Assembly: GCF_014596475.1 (NCBI RefSeq)
Contig: NZ_MECJ01000033.1
Location: 620,001-684,000, forward strand
Length of the DNA: 64,000 nt
Reading direction: 5' to 3'
From: Streptomyces sp. CBMA152
GTDB lineage: Bacteria; Actinomycetota; Actinomycetes; Streptomycetales; Streptomycetaceae
Notes under the pieces: model-generated
The model's database searches: none
Told to the model about the DNA's origin: nothing
Seen by the model: only the letters and a program-made list of their open reading frames with translations
Part shown: positions 32,980 to 40,723 of the stretch, in pieces
Numbering within the stretch: the first letter of the stretch is position 1
Layout of the letters: the number at the start of each line of letters is the position of its first letter
Program-made: the position numbers and the translations under genes

Positions 32980-34007
32980 CGGTGGCGAGTGGGGCAGGGG
33001 CCGACGACACGGGGTCGACGGCGAGCGGGGTGGCCGATGCGGTGCACAGCTCCGCCGCCGCCCCTCGCGACGCCGCCGAAGCCCGGCGGCGCGCGCGGCG
33101 CAGCCGTCGCTACCGGCGTGACCTGCGCTGGAGCCCGTACGCCTTCGTCGCGCCCTTCTTCCTCTTCTTCGCCGCGTTCGGCCTCTTCCCCCTTCTCTAT
33201 ACGGGCTGGGCCTCGCTGCACCAGGTCGAGCTGACCTCGCCGAACGACATGCACTGGGTCGGGCTGCGCAACTTCTCCCGGCTCCTGTCCGACGACTTCT
33301 TCTGGAACGCGCTGCGCAACACGTTCACCATCGGCATCATCTCCACCGTCCCCCAGCTCCTGATGGCCCTCGGCATCGCACATCTGCTCAACTACAAGCT
33401 GCGCGGCTCGATGTTCTTCCGGGTCGCCGTCCTCACCCCGTACGCCACCAGCGTCGCCGCCGCGACCCTCGTCTTCGTGCTGCTCTTCGGGCGCGACTAC
33501 GGGATGGTCAACTGGGCGCTCGGGCAGTTCGGTTGGGGGCCGGTCGACTGGCAGAACGGGCGGTGGACCTCACAGCTCGCGGTCTCCACCATCGTCGTCT
33601 GGCGCTGGACCGGGTACAACGCGCTGATCTACCTCGCCGCGATGCAGGCCGTCCCGCACGATCTGTACGAGTCCGCCGCGCTCGACGGCGCCACGCGCTG
33701 GCAGCAGTTCCGGCATGTCACCGTGCCCTCGCTGCGGCCGACCATCCTGTTCACCTGTGTCGTCTCCACCATCGGCGCCACCCAGCTGTTCGGTGAACCG
33801 CTGCTGTTCAACGGCAGCGCGGGGGCCACCGGCGGCTCCGACCACCAGTTCCAGACGCTCGGGCTCTATCTCTACGAACAGGGCTGGGTGAACCTCCATC
33901 TCGGCCGGGCCTCGGCGATCGCCTGGGCCATGTTCCTGATCCTGCTCCTCATCGGCGCGGTGAACTGGCTGATCTCGCGCGGACTCCGCAAGGGGGTGGC
34001 GAGTTGA
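32976..34007 (+). CDS. cebF: cello-oligosaccharide ABC permease 1
   Basis: This 343-residue permease of the MalF type has an unusually long polar N-terminus (about 1-50, with an Arg-rich run) before six membrane helices. The first is WSPYAFVAPFFLFFAAFGLFPLLYTGW. The EAA loop reads LYESAALDGATRWQQFRHVTVPSLRP and contacts the ATPase. The GTG at 32976 overlaps the cebE stop (GTGA); a GTG two codons on is an alternative. No ATPase gene is present in the window; such importers commonly use the shared MsiK ATPase encoded elsewhere. Confidence 0.93.
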   Translation: MTVASGAGADDTGSTASGVADAVHSSAAAPRDAAEARRRARRSRRYRRDLRWSPYAFVAPFFLFFAAFGLFPLLYTGWASLHQVELTSPNDMHWVGLRNFSRLLSDDFFWNALRNTFTIGIISTVPQLLMALGIAHLLNYKLRGSMFFRVAVLTPYATSVAAATLVFVLLFGRDYGMVNWALGQFGWGPVDWQNGRWTSQLAVSTIVVWRWTGYNALIYLAAMQAVPHDLYESAALDGATRWQQFRHVTVPSLRPTILFTCVVSTIGATQLFGEPLLFNGSAGATGGSDHQFQTLGLYLYEQGWVNLHLGRASAIAWAMFLILLLIGAVNWLISRGLRKGVAS

Positions 34008-34846
34008 CCGCCAACCGGGCCGGGCGCCAGCTGCACGGCGGGCGTCTCACCTACGCGATCCTGATCCTGTTCACCCTCGGCTCCCTCTTCCCCCTGGTGT
34101 GGACCGCCATCGCTGCCTCGCGCAGCAACGAACGGCTCGCCCGGACTCCCCCGCCGTTCTGGTTCGGCGGGAACCTCTTCCGGAATCTGAGGATCGCCTG
34201 GACCGACGCCAACATGGGCACGGCCCTGCTGAACACCACGATCGTCGCCGGGTCGATCGCGCTCGGCACGGTCTTCTTCTCGACGCTCGCCGGGTTCGCC
34301 TTCGCCAAGCTGCGGTTCCGCTTCAAGAACGTGCTGCTCCTCCTTGTCATCGGCACGATGATGGTGCCGCCCCAACTCAGCGTCGTGCCGCTCTACATGA
34401 TGGTCGCCAAACTGTCCTGGACCGATCAGCTCCAGGCGGTCGTCCTGCCCACCCTGGTCAGCGCGTTCGGGGTGTTCTTCATGCGGCAGTTCCTCGTGGA
34501 GGCGCTGCCCACCGAGCTGATCGAGGCCGCCCGCGTCGACGGCGCGAGCAGCTGGCGGGTGGTGTGGCACGTCGTGTTCCCCGCCGCCCGGCCCGCGATG
34601 GCCGTCCTCGGCATGCTGACCTTCGTGATGGCCTGGAACGACTTCTTCTGGCCGATCATCGCGCTGACCCAGAACGGCAGCCCCACCGTCCAGGTGGCGC
34701 TCACCGGACTCGGCCGGGGCTATATCCCGGACCAGTCGGTCATCATGGCCGGCGCCCTGCTCGGCACCCTCCCGCTGCTCCTCGCGTTCGTCCTGTTCGG
34801 ACGGCAGATCGTCGGCGGGATCATGCAGGGCGCGGTCAAGGGGTGA
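34004..34846 (+). CDS. cebG: cello-oligosaccharide ABC permease 2
   Basis: This 280-residue MalG-type permease has six helices (LTYAILILFTLGSLFPLVWTAI at the start, VLLLLVIGTMMVPPQLSVVPLYMM in the middle). The EAA loop is TELIEAARVDGASSWRVVWHVVFPAARP. The TTG start at 34004 overlaps the cebF stop, so coupling replaces an independent ribosome site. With CebE, CebF and an external ATPase it imports cellobiose and cellotriose across the membrane. Confidence 0.93.
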   Translation: MTANRAGRQLHGGRLTYAILILFTLGSLFPLVWTAIAASRSNERLARTPPPFWFGGNLFRNLRIAWTDANMGTALLNTTIVAGSIALGTVFFSTLAGFAFAKLRFRFKNVLLLLVIGTMMVPPQLSVVPLYMMVAKLSWTDQLQAVVLPTLVSAFGVFFMRQFLVEALPTELIEAARVDGASSWRVVWHVVFPAARPAMAVLGMLTFVMAWNDFFWPIIALTQNGSPTVQVALTGLGRGYIPDQSVIMAGALLGTLPLLLAFVLFGRQIVGGIMQGAVKG

Positions 34847-34892
34847 CCGCCGACCCCGAGCCGTACATCGACCTCCTTCCGTACCACCACGA

Positions 34893-34906
34893 TGGGAGTG
34901 CTTCCA
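34893..34906. promoter_or_regulatory. CebR-like operator overlapping bglC start
   Basis: TGGGAGTGCTTCCA matches the CebR box at 12 of 14 positions. It covers the GGGAG ribosome site and the first base of the bglC ATG. Bound CebR here could block transcription into, or initiation at, bglC separately from the main operator. Confidence 0.75.
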
Positions 34907-36363
34907 TGGCCGCCACGTCCGATCTGCCCGACCTGCCCGACCGCTTTCCGCCCGGGTTCCTCTGGGGCGCCGCCACCTCCGCGTACCAGATCGAGGGCGC
35001 GGTCGCCGAGGGCGGGCGCACGCCGTCCATCTGGGACACCTTCTGCCGTACGCCGGGAAAGGTGTCCGGCGGGGACAGCGGGGACGTCGCCGTCGACCAC
35101 TACCACCGCTGGCGCGACGACGTACGGCTGATGGCGGACCTCGACCTCACCGCGTACCGCTTCTCCGTGTCCTGGCCCCGGGTGCAGCCCACCGGGCGCG
35201 GGCCCGCCGTACAGCGTGGGCTCGACTTCTACCGGGCCCTGGTCGACGGACTCCTGGAGCAGGGGATTCAGCCCTCCCTCACGCTCTACCACTGGGATCT
35301 GCCACAGGAGTTGGAGGCGGCGGGCGGCTGGCCGGAGCGGGAGACCGCGTACCGGTTCGCCGACTACGCGCGGCTCGTCGCCGACGCCCTCGGCGACCGG
35401 GTGGATATGTGGACCACCCTCAACGAGCCCTGGTGCAGCGCCTTTCTCGGGTACGGCTCGGGCGTCCACGCGCCCGGCCGCACCGATCCGGTGGCCGCGC
35501 TGCGCGCCGCGCACCACCTCAACCTCGGCCATGGGCTCGCCGCCCAGGTGCTGCGCTCGACTCTGCCGGGCGCCAAGTTGGCGATCAGCCTCAACCCGAG
35601 CGCGATCAGGGCCCGCAGCCAGTCGCCCGCCGACCTCGACGCGCGCCGCCGCGTCGACGCGCTCGCCAACCGGGTGTTCACCGGCCCGATGTTCCGGGGC
35701 GCGTACGACGAGGACCTGCTGCGGGACACCGCGCAGCTCACCGACTGGTCTTTCGTTCGCGACCGCGATCTGAGCGTCATCAAGCACCCCCTCGATCTGC
35801 TGGGCATCAACTACTACACACCCTCAGTTGTATCCGCCCCCACTGACAATGCCCCCGAGAGCGGCCCTGACCAGCGCAAATCCCGGCTCGACGGGCACGG
35901 CCAGAGCCCCGACTCGCCCTGGCCGGGCGCCGACTCGGTGGTGTTCCACCGGCCGCCGGGCGAGCTGACGACAATGGACTGGGCCGTCGATCCGACCGGC
36001 CTGTACGACCTGCTGATGCGCTACACCCGGGAGGCGCCGGGCGTCCCGCTGATGATCACCGAGAACGGGGCCGCGTACGACGACAAGCCCGGCCCGGACG
36101 GCGCCGTGCACGACCCGGACCGCATCCGCTATCTGCACGGCCATCTCTCGGCGGTGCGGCGCGCGATGCGGGACGGGGCGGACGTACGCGGGTACTTCCT
36201 GTGGTCCCTGCTGGACAACTTCGAGTGGGCGTACGGCTACAGCAAGCGGTTCGGGGCGGTGTACGTCGACTACGAGACGCAGGCCCGTACGCCGAAGTCG
36301 AGCGCCCGGTGGTACGCCGAGGTGGCCCGTACGGGCGTCCTTCCGGAGCCACCGGCGGCATAA
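34906..36363 (+). CDS. bglC: intracellular beta-glucosidase (GH1)
   Basis: This 485-residue family 1 glycosidase cleaves imported cellobiose and cello-oligosaccharides to glucose in the cytoplasm; no signal peptide is present. FPPGFLWGAATSAYQIEGA is the N-terminal GH1 signature, TLNEPW carries the acid/base E174 and MITENGA the nucleophile E386. NFEWAYGYSKRFGAVYVDY is the C-terminal glucose-binding segment. The ATG has GGGAG 8 bp upstream, inside a CebR-like box. Removing cellobiose, the CebR inducer, it also resets the cebR switch. Confidence 0.94.
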   Translation: MAATSDLPDLPDRFPPGFLWGAATSAYQIEGAVAEGGRTPSIWDTFCRTPGKVSGGDSGDVAVDHYHRWRDDVRLMADLDLTAYRFSVSWPRVQPTGRGPAVQRGLDFYRALVDGLLEQGIQPSLTLYHWDLPQELEAAGGWPERETAYRFADYARLVADALGDRVDMWTTLNEPWCSAFLGYGSGVHAPGRTDPVAALRAAHHLNLGHGLAAQVLRSTLPGAKLAISLNPSAIRARSQSPADLDARRRVDALANRVFTGPMFRGAYDEDLLRDTAQLTDWSFVRDRDLSVIKHPLDLLGINYYTPSVVSAPTDNAPESGPDQRKSRLDGHGQSPDSPWPGADSVVFHRPPGELTTMDWAVDPTGLYDLLMRYTREAPGVPLMITENGAAYDDKPGPDGAVHDPDRIRYLHGHLSAVRRAMRDGADVRGYFLWSLLDNFEWAYGYSKRFGAVYVDYETQARTPKSSARWYAEVARTGVLPEPPAA

Positions 36364-36372
36364 GGGGAGCCG

Positions 36373-37155
36373 TCAGGCCGTCTTCACCGCGCCGCCGTCT
36401 ATGCGGTGGTCCGCGCCCGTGATGCTGGCGGCGCGGTCCGACACCAGGAAGGCGATGAGGGCGGCCACCTCCTCCGGCTCGGTGAACCGGCCCGTCGCCA
36501 TCCCCATCAACTGGGGTGCCCGGTCGAGGAGTTCCTGGTGTCCGAGGCCGTTCGCGGCGGCCAGGCTCGCGCCGAATCCGTCCGACGCCTCCCATATCGC
36601 GGTGCGCACCGGGCCCGGCGAGACGGTGTTGACCCGCACTCCGTGCGGCCCGAACTCCTCGGAGAGCGCCTTGCCGAACGCGGTCAGCGCCGCCTTCGCC
36701 GTGTTGTACGGGATGGGGCCCGAGGCGGGCATCCGCGCGCCCATGGACGACACGTTCACCACCGCGCCGCGCCGTTCCAGGAGGGCCGGGAGGGCGGCGC
36801 GGGTGGTGCGGACGGCGCTGAAGAAGTTGACGTCGAACGCGTTCTGCCAGGCGGTGTCGCCGATGTCGAGGAAGCTGTCTAGGTCGATGGTGTCGCCGCC
36901 GCCGACGTTGTTGACCAGGATGTCGATCCCGCCGAGCTCGGCCAGCGCCCGCTCGACGAGGTGGGCGCCGCCTTCGGGGGTGCCGAGGTCGACGGCGACC
37001 GGGACGGCCCCGGAGTCCCGCAGTTCGGCGGTGACGGTCCGGCTCGCACCGACCACGCGTACGCCTTCCCTGACAAGGGAGTTGACCACGGCGAGGCCGA
37101 TGCCACGGCTCGCGCCGGTGACGAGGGCGGTCTTTCCTTCGAGGTGCAGATCCAT
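36373..37155 (-). CDS. SDR-family oxidoreductase
   Basis: This 260-residue classical short-chain dehydrogenase binds NAD(P) through GKTALVTGASRGIGLAV (TGxxxGxG) and has the NNVGG motif (NNAG-type), the catalytic Ser in VNVSSMGARMP and YNTAK (YxxxK). The C-terminal end FLVSDRAASITGADHRIDGG is normal for the family. It lies 68 bp downstream of a TetR gene on the same strand, and both carry similar upstream sites, so it is the likely target. Substrate is not predictable. Confidence 0.9.
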   Translation of the reverse strand: MDLHLEGKTALVTGASRGIGLAVVNSLVREGVRVVGASRTVTAELRDSGAVPVAVDLGTPEGGAHLVERALAELGGIDILVNNVGGGDTIDLDSFLDIGDTAWQNAFDVNFFSAVRTTRAALPALLERRGAVVNVSSMGARMPASGPIPYNTAKAALTAFGKALSEEFGPHGVRVNTVSPGPVRTAIWEASDGFGASLAAANGLGHQELLDRAPQLMGMATGRFTEPEEVAALIAFLVSDRAASITGADHRIDGGAVKTA

Positions 37156-37168
37156 GTCCCGTTCCTTC

Positions 37169-37185
37169 TTGAACTGTAGGTACAA
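37169..37185. promoter_or_regulatory. candidate TetR operator upstream of SDR gene
   Basis: TTGAACTGTAGGTACAA is very similar to the palindrome at 37824-37839 upstream of the TetR gene (shared pattern TTGAMCTGKAGGT(N)CAA). It lies 13 bp before the SDR start. Confidence 0.65.
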
Positions 37186-37223
37186 AATGTGGGCAGACAA
37201 AAATCCCAGCGGGTCGGTGCAGG

Positions 37224-37808
37224 TCAGAACGTTGCCAGTACGCCGTCGACCACCCGGCGGAGCTGGTCGGCGCCCTCGGCCGTCTTGGCCAGGACACGCA
37301 TGCCGACGACCGTGCTGAGCAGCAGCGCGCCGAGAGCGCGGGCGTCGCGGTCCGGGGCGATCTCCCCGGCACGCTGCCCCTCCTCGATCGCGGCCCGGAA
37401 CGCGTCCTCGGTCCGGGCGAACATGCGCCGCACCTCCGCCGCCGCATCCGGGTCCGAACTCGCCAGCTCGGAAGCGGTGTTGACGGCGAAGCAGCCCTTG
37501 CGCTCCAGGTCCTCGACGTCCAGCTCGACCAGCGCCTCCAGGGCGACCCTGATGCGCTCCTTGACCGGCCCCGGCTGCCCGATGATCTCCGTCAGGGAGA
37601 CGGCCTGGGTGGTCGCGTACCGCCGCAGCGCACGCTCGAAGAGCGCCCGCTTGCTGCCGAAGGCGTTGTAGAGGCTGCCCTTGCCGATGCCGAGCTCGTC
37701 GACGAGGTCCTGCGGCGTGGTGGCGGCGTACCCCTTGCGCCAGAAGGTCTCCATCGCCTGGTCGACGGCGGTCTCGGGATCGAACTGCTTCGGCCTGCCC
37801 ATGATCAT
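37224..37808 (-). CDS. TetR-family regulator of the SDR gene
   Basis: This 194-residue regulator begins MGRPKQFDPETAVDQAMETFWRKGYAATTPQDLVDELGIGKGSLYNAFGSKRALFERAL, a full TetR helix-turn-helix (about 5-55). The C-terminal domain includes ERKGCFAVNTASELA, typical of the subgroup that controls neighbouring oxidoreductases in response to electrophiles or quinones; that ligand idea is an inference. Two ATG codons (37808 and 37802) are possible. It is divergent from the MerR gene. Confidence 0.88.
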   Translation of the reverse strand: MIMGRPKQFDPETAVDQAMETFWRKGYAATTPQDLVDELGIGKGSLYNAFGSKRALFERALRRYATTQAVSLTEIIGQPGPVKERIRVALEALVELDVEDLERKGCFAVNTASELASSDPDAAAEVRRMFARTEDAFRAAIEEGQRAGEIAPDRDARALGALLLSTVVGMRVLAKTAEGADQLRRVVDGVLATF

Positions 37809-37823
37809 GACGGTACTCGTTAT

Positions 37824-37839
37824 TTGACCTGGAGGTCAA
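37824..37839. promoter_or_regulatory. palindromic operator between TetR and MerR genes
   Basis: TTGACCT-GG-AGGTCAA has perfect 7-bp arms and lies 15 bp upstream of the TetR start. TTGACC can also be the -35 of a promoter for the MerR gene. The related sequence before the SDR gene suggests TetR as the binding protein. Confidence 0.75.
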
Positions 37840-37900
37840 GAAAAACGTACGGGGAAAAGGCACTTGAACCTCACGCCGCGTCAGGATGCATCGTGGTGCC

Positions 37901-38671
37901 ATGACCGCTTCCCCGACCTGGAGGGTGGGGCCGCTGGCCGAGGCCAGCGGACTGACCGTCCGTACGCTGCACCACTGGGACACCATCGGGCTGCTCTCGC
38001 CGTCCCGCCGCACCGCGGGCGGGCACCGGGAGTACACCGAGGACGACATCGACCGGCTCTACCAGGTGCTCGCTCTGCGCAGCCTGGGCCTTGGGCTGGA
38101 GACCATCGCCGTCTGCCTGGACTCCGGGGTCGACCCGACCCGGGTCCTGCGCGACCACCGCGCCGGCGTCGAGGCGTCGCTCGCGGCCCTCGACGCGCTG
38201 CGGCAGCGGCTGCTGCACATCGAGGAGCAGATCGCCGACGGGCAACGGCCCACGACCGAGGCCGTCCTCGCGGCGCTGCGCGCGACCGGCGCGGCCGGTT
38301 CGCCGGGCGAACGCGCGCTGCGCCAGCACCTGGACGACGACCAGATCCAGGTCCTCGCCACCCGCGCCGCGGCCCTCGGGCCGACCGCGCACTATCTGCT
38401 GGAGATCGAGTGGCCGGAGCTGTACCGGCGGGCCGAGGCGCTGCGCACGGCCGGGAAGCCGCCCACCGACGCTTCCGTAAGGAAGCTGGTGGCGCGGATG
38501 GACGAGCTGAGCATGCTGTTCGGCGGCGGGGACAAGAAGATCTCCGGCGGTGTACGCGCGGCCTGGCGCGAGGACCCGGCCGCGATGTCGGGCGACGCGT
38601 CGGCCGTGCCCGGCCAGTGGGACGACCTGTCGGCATATCTGGACGCGGCGAGGGCGGGTGCGGGCTCGTGA
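37901..38671 (+). CDS. MerR-family regulator with TipAS domain
   Basis: This 256-residue regulator has a MerR winged helix (TWRVGPLAEASGLTVRTLHHWDTIGLLSPSRRTAGGHREYTEDDIDRLYQVLALRSLGLGLETI, about 6-67), a coiled dimerisation helix, and a TipAS-type antibiotic-binding domain (LEIEWPELYRRAEALRTAGKPPTDASVRKLVARMDELSMLFGGGDKKI). TipAS proteins bind thiopeptide-like or other small molecules; the ligand here is unknown. ATG 37901 is preferred over an upstream in-frame ATG at 37886 that lacks a ribosome site. It overlaps the next small gene by GTGA. Confidence 0.88.
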   Translation: MTASPTWRVGPLAEASGLTVRTLHHWDTIGLLSPSRRTAGGHREYTEDDIDRLYQVLALRSLGLGLETIAVCLDSGVDPTRVLRDHRAGVEASLAALDALRQRLLHIEEQIADGQRPTTEAVLAALRATGAAGSPGERALRQHLDDDQIQVLATRAAALGPTAHYLLEIEWPELYRRAEALRTAGKPPTDASVRKLVARMDELSMLFGGGDKKISGGVRAAWREDPAAMSGDASAVPGQWDDLSAYLDAARAGAGS

Positions 38672-38838
38672 ACAGGTACTCCGTGCTGCCGGTGCTGCTG
38701 ATCGCCGTGCCGCTGTTGTCCGTACTGGCGGCGGTGGGGGTCGTTCCGTGGGCGGCGGTGGTGGGCGTGGTGATCGCGCTCGGTCTGCTCGCGGTCGTTA
38801 CGCGAAAGGGACGCGCGCCCCGGCCGGGTGGGGGGTGA
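38668..38838 (+). CDS. 56-residue membrane protein coupled to MerR regulator
   Basis: This tiny protein has two hydrophobic segments (VLPVLLIAVPLLSVLAAVGVV and AAVVGVVIALGLLAVV) joined by a short turn, then a basic tail RKGRAPRPGGG. The GTG start overlaps the MerR stop (GTGA), so it is translated with it. It may be a membrane peptide linked to drug response; nothing more can be read from sequence. Confidence 0.7.
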   Translation: MNRYSVLPVLLIAVPLLSVLAAVGVVPWAAVVGVVIALGLLAVVTRKGRAPRPGGG

Positions 38839-38898
38839 ACCGGCGGGACGCGCGCGTGGAGCTCGAACAGGAGCTATTTGACGGTTACTTGAATGCGC

Positions 38899-40368
38899 CT
38901 ACTTGAAGGCGCCGAACGCCTTCGTGAAGGCGAACGGGTCCTGGACGATCGACGAGCAGGTCGGGTCGGCGGAGTTCTTCGCGCCGCCCGCGCACTCCTT
39001 GTCGCGCGCCCCGGACCACATGGCGAGCCAGCCGAGGCCCTTGGACTTGGCGAAGTCCACCAGCTGGGAGGCGTCGTCGACCTTGAACGTCTCCGTGCTG
39101 ACGTCGTTGACGCCGATCATCGGCGTGACGGCGACGGCCTTCCAGGCGGCCGCGTCGGAGAGCCCGAGCACGCCCTTGATCTGGGCTTGCGTCGCGGTCG
39201 CGGCCTGGATGGCGTAGCCGCCCATGTCACCGCTGTACGAGGGCCCGTAGTCCATCGCCATGATGTTGACGGCCGAGACGGCGACGCCGTTCTTCTTGGC
39301 GTCGGCGACCAGGTCGACACCGGGCTGGGTCAGGCCCTCGGGCATCACGGGCAGCGTGAACGAGACGTCGAGCCCCGGGTGCGACTTCTGGAGCTGCGCG
39401 ATGGCCTGCGCGCGGCGGGAGTTGGCGGCCGTGTCCGGCAGAGCGGCGCCCTCGATGTCGAAGTCGACCTTGGTGAGCTTGTACGCGTCGACGACCTTGC
39501 CGTACGCGGCCGCGAGGTCGGACGCGCTCTTGCAGACCAGGCCCAGTTCGGAACCGGACGCGCCGCCGAACGAGACTCGGACGTCGCCGCCCTTGGCGCG
39601 CAGGGCGCCTATCTGCTTGGCGACCGCGTCGTTGCCGAGGTCGGTGACACCGCCCCAGAGCGGGGTGCAGCTGCCGGCGGAGGTGATGAAGGCGAGGTTG
39701 AAGTCCTTCACGCCGGTCTTGGTGGCGGTGTCGACCAGGTCGTACGCGGGGTAGAGCGAGGTGTCGACGTACGGGGCGAAGCGGGCGGTGCCGGTGCCGG
39801 GCTGGGTGGGGGGCTGCGTCGTCTGGGTGGGGGTCGGCTTGGCCGTGGGCTTGGTGGTGGGCTGTGTGGTGGGCTGTGTGGTGGGGGTCGGCTGGGTCGT
39901 CGGGCGGCCGCTCGGCTCGGGGGTTCCGCCGGTGTCGACCGAGCACTTCTCCTGGTTGATGAGACAGCCGGTGGGGTCCCCGGCGGTGCCGGTGGCGGAG
40001 GTGACGAAGCCGACGGTGACGGACGCGCCGGGGGCGAGTCCGTTCTTGTCCCAGGTGGGGGGCTTCACGGTGACGTGCTGGCCGTTGACGGTCTGCGTGC
40101 CGTTCCAGAGGGAGGAGAGCTTCGTCCCGGCCGGGAGGTCGAACTCCAGGGTCCAGTCGGCGAGGGCCTTGCCACTGTCGTTGGATATGACGTACTGGCC
40201 GGTGTAACCGCCGCCCCAGGCGCTGGTCTTGGTGTACGCGGCGCCTACTGATGCGGCCTGGGCGGTGCCGGTCAGCGCGAACGCTGCGCCGCCGATGACT
40301 GTCGCGGCGACGACCGCGCCGATCGCCTTCGTCTTGCCGGTCGCTCGGCGGCGGTGGGTGCGGGTCAT
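38899..40368 (-). CDS. secreted chitinase (GH18) with N-terminal CBM2
   Basis: This 489-residue exported protein starts with a twin-Arg-rich signal peptide (THRRRATGKTKAIGAVVAATVIGGAAFALTGTAQAA). A CBM2-type chitin/cellulose-binding domain (about 37-140; GGGYTGQYVISNDSGKALADWTLEFDLPAGT) follows, then a PTTQPT-rich linker (about 150-190) and a GH18 barrel. The catalytic motif is VDFDIEG with E306 as acid; the usual DGxDxDWE is shortened, as in the ChiA1-unlike bacterial GH18 subgroup. The ATG at 40368 was chosen; the frame upstream has no coding character. No DasR-like site was found in front. Confidence 0.92.
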   Translation of the reverse strand: MTRTHRRRATGKTKAIGAVVAATVIGGAAFALTGTAQAASVGAAYTKTSAWGGGYTGQYVISNDSGKALADWTLEFDLPAGTKLSSLWNGTQTVNGQHVTVKPPTWDKNGLAPGASVTVGFVTSATGTAGDPTGCLINQEKCSVDTGGTPEPSGRPTTQPTPTTQPTTQPTTKPTAKPTPTQTTQPPTQPGTGTARFAPYVDTSLYPAYDLVDTATKTGVKDFNLAFITSAGSCTPLWGGVTDLGNDAVAKQIGALRAKGGDVRVSFGGASGSELGLVCKSASDLAAAYGKVVDAYKLTKVDFDIEGAALPDTAANSRRAQAIAQLQKSHPGLDVSFTLPVMPEGLTQPGVDLVADAKKNGVAVSAVNIMAMDYGPSYSGDMGGYAIQAATATQAQIKGVLGLSDAAAWKAVAVTPMIGVNDVSTETFKVDDASQLVDFAKSKGLGWLAMWSGARDKECAGGAKNSADPTCSSIVQDPFAFTKAFGAFK

Positions 40369-40583
40369 GTTGGTGCGCCTGCCCTCTGGGGGTTGGGGGT
40401 GGTGTCGTGGGGGTGCGGGCAGCACGCTACCGAGCATGAATCGGGCTAATGGGGCGTGTGGGGCGGGAGTTGAGGATCTTAGGGTTCGCTTAAGGAAGCG
40501 ATGCGCGGGGCTTAATCCCCCACCCCGCCCCTTCCCGAAAGCCTCCGGCGGAATCTCGGTCGGGTGCGGACCGTGCGTGGTTG

Positions 40584-40604
40584 CTCGCGCAGTTCCCCGC
40601 GCCC
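40584..40604 (-). repeat. dispersed intergenic repeat, copy 5
   Basis: CTCGCGCAGTTCCCCGCGCCC plus C on the plus strand is the core in inverted orientation, with one base changed at its edge. It pairs with copy 6 as an inverted repeat. Confidence 0.85.
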
Positions 40605-40630
40605 CCAGGAGGGCCCGAAGGGCCCATCAA

Positions 40631-40652
40631 GGGGCGCGGGGAACTGCGCGAC
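40631..40652 (+). repeat. dispersed 22-bp intergenic repeat, copy 6
   Basis: This exact core is inverted with respect to copy 5, 26 bp away. RNA from this region would fold into a hairpin with a stem of about 20 bp, which may end transcription of the histidine kinase operon. Confidence 0.85.
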
Positions 40653-40723
40653 AAGCCCCCACCGGCGGCCAGACGAACGTGAGCCCCCGGCAGGGTTTCG
40701 GGAAGGGGTGGGGTGGGGCCTGA

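Larger units (their letters stand above)
40518..40717. repeat. nested inverted-repeat mosaic
   Basis: The outer arms are 40518-40543 and 40693-40717, sharing CCCCACCCC(R)CCCCTTCCCG and a few more bases in inverted order. Inside them are repeat copies 5 and 6, also inverted to each other, around GGGCCCGAAGGGCCC. The right end lies next to the histidine kinase stop codon. Confidence 0.85.
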
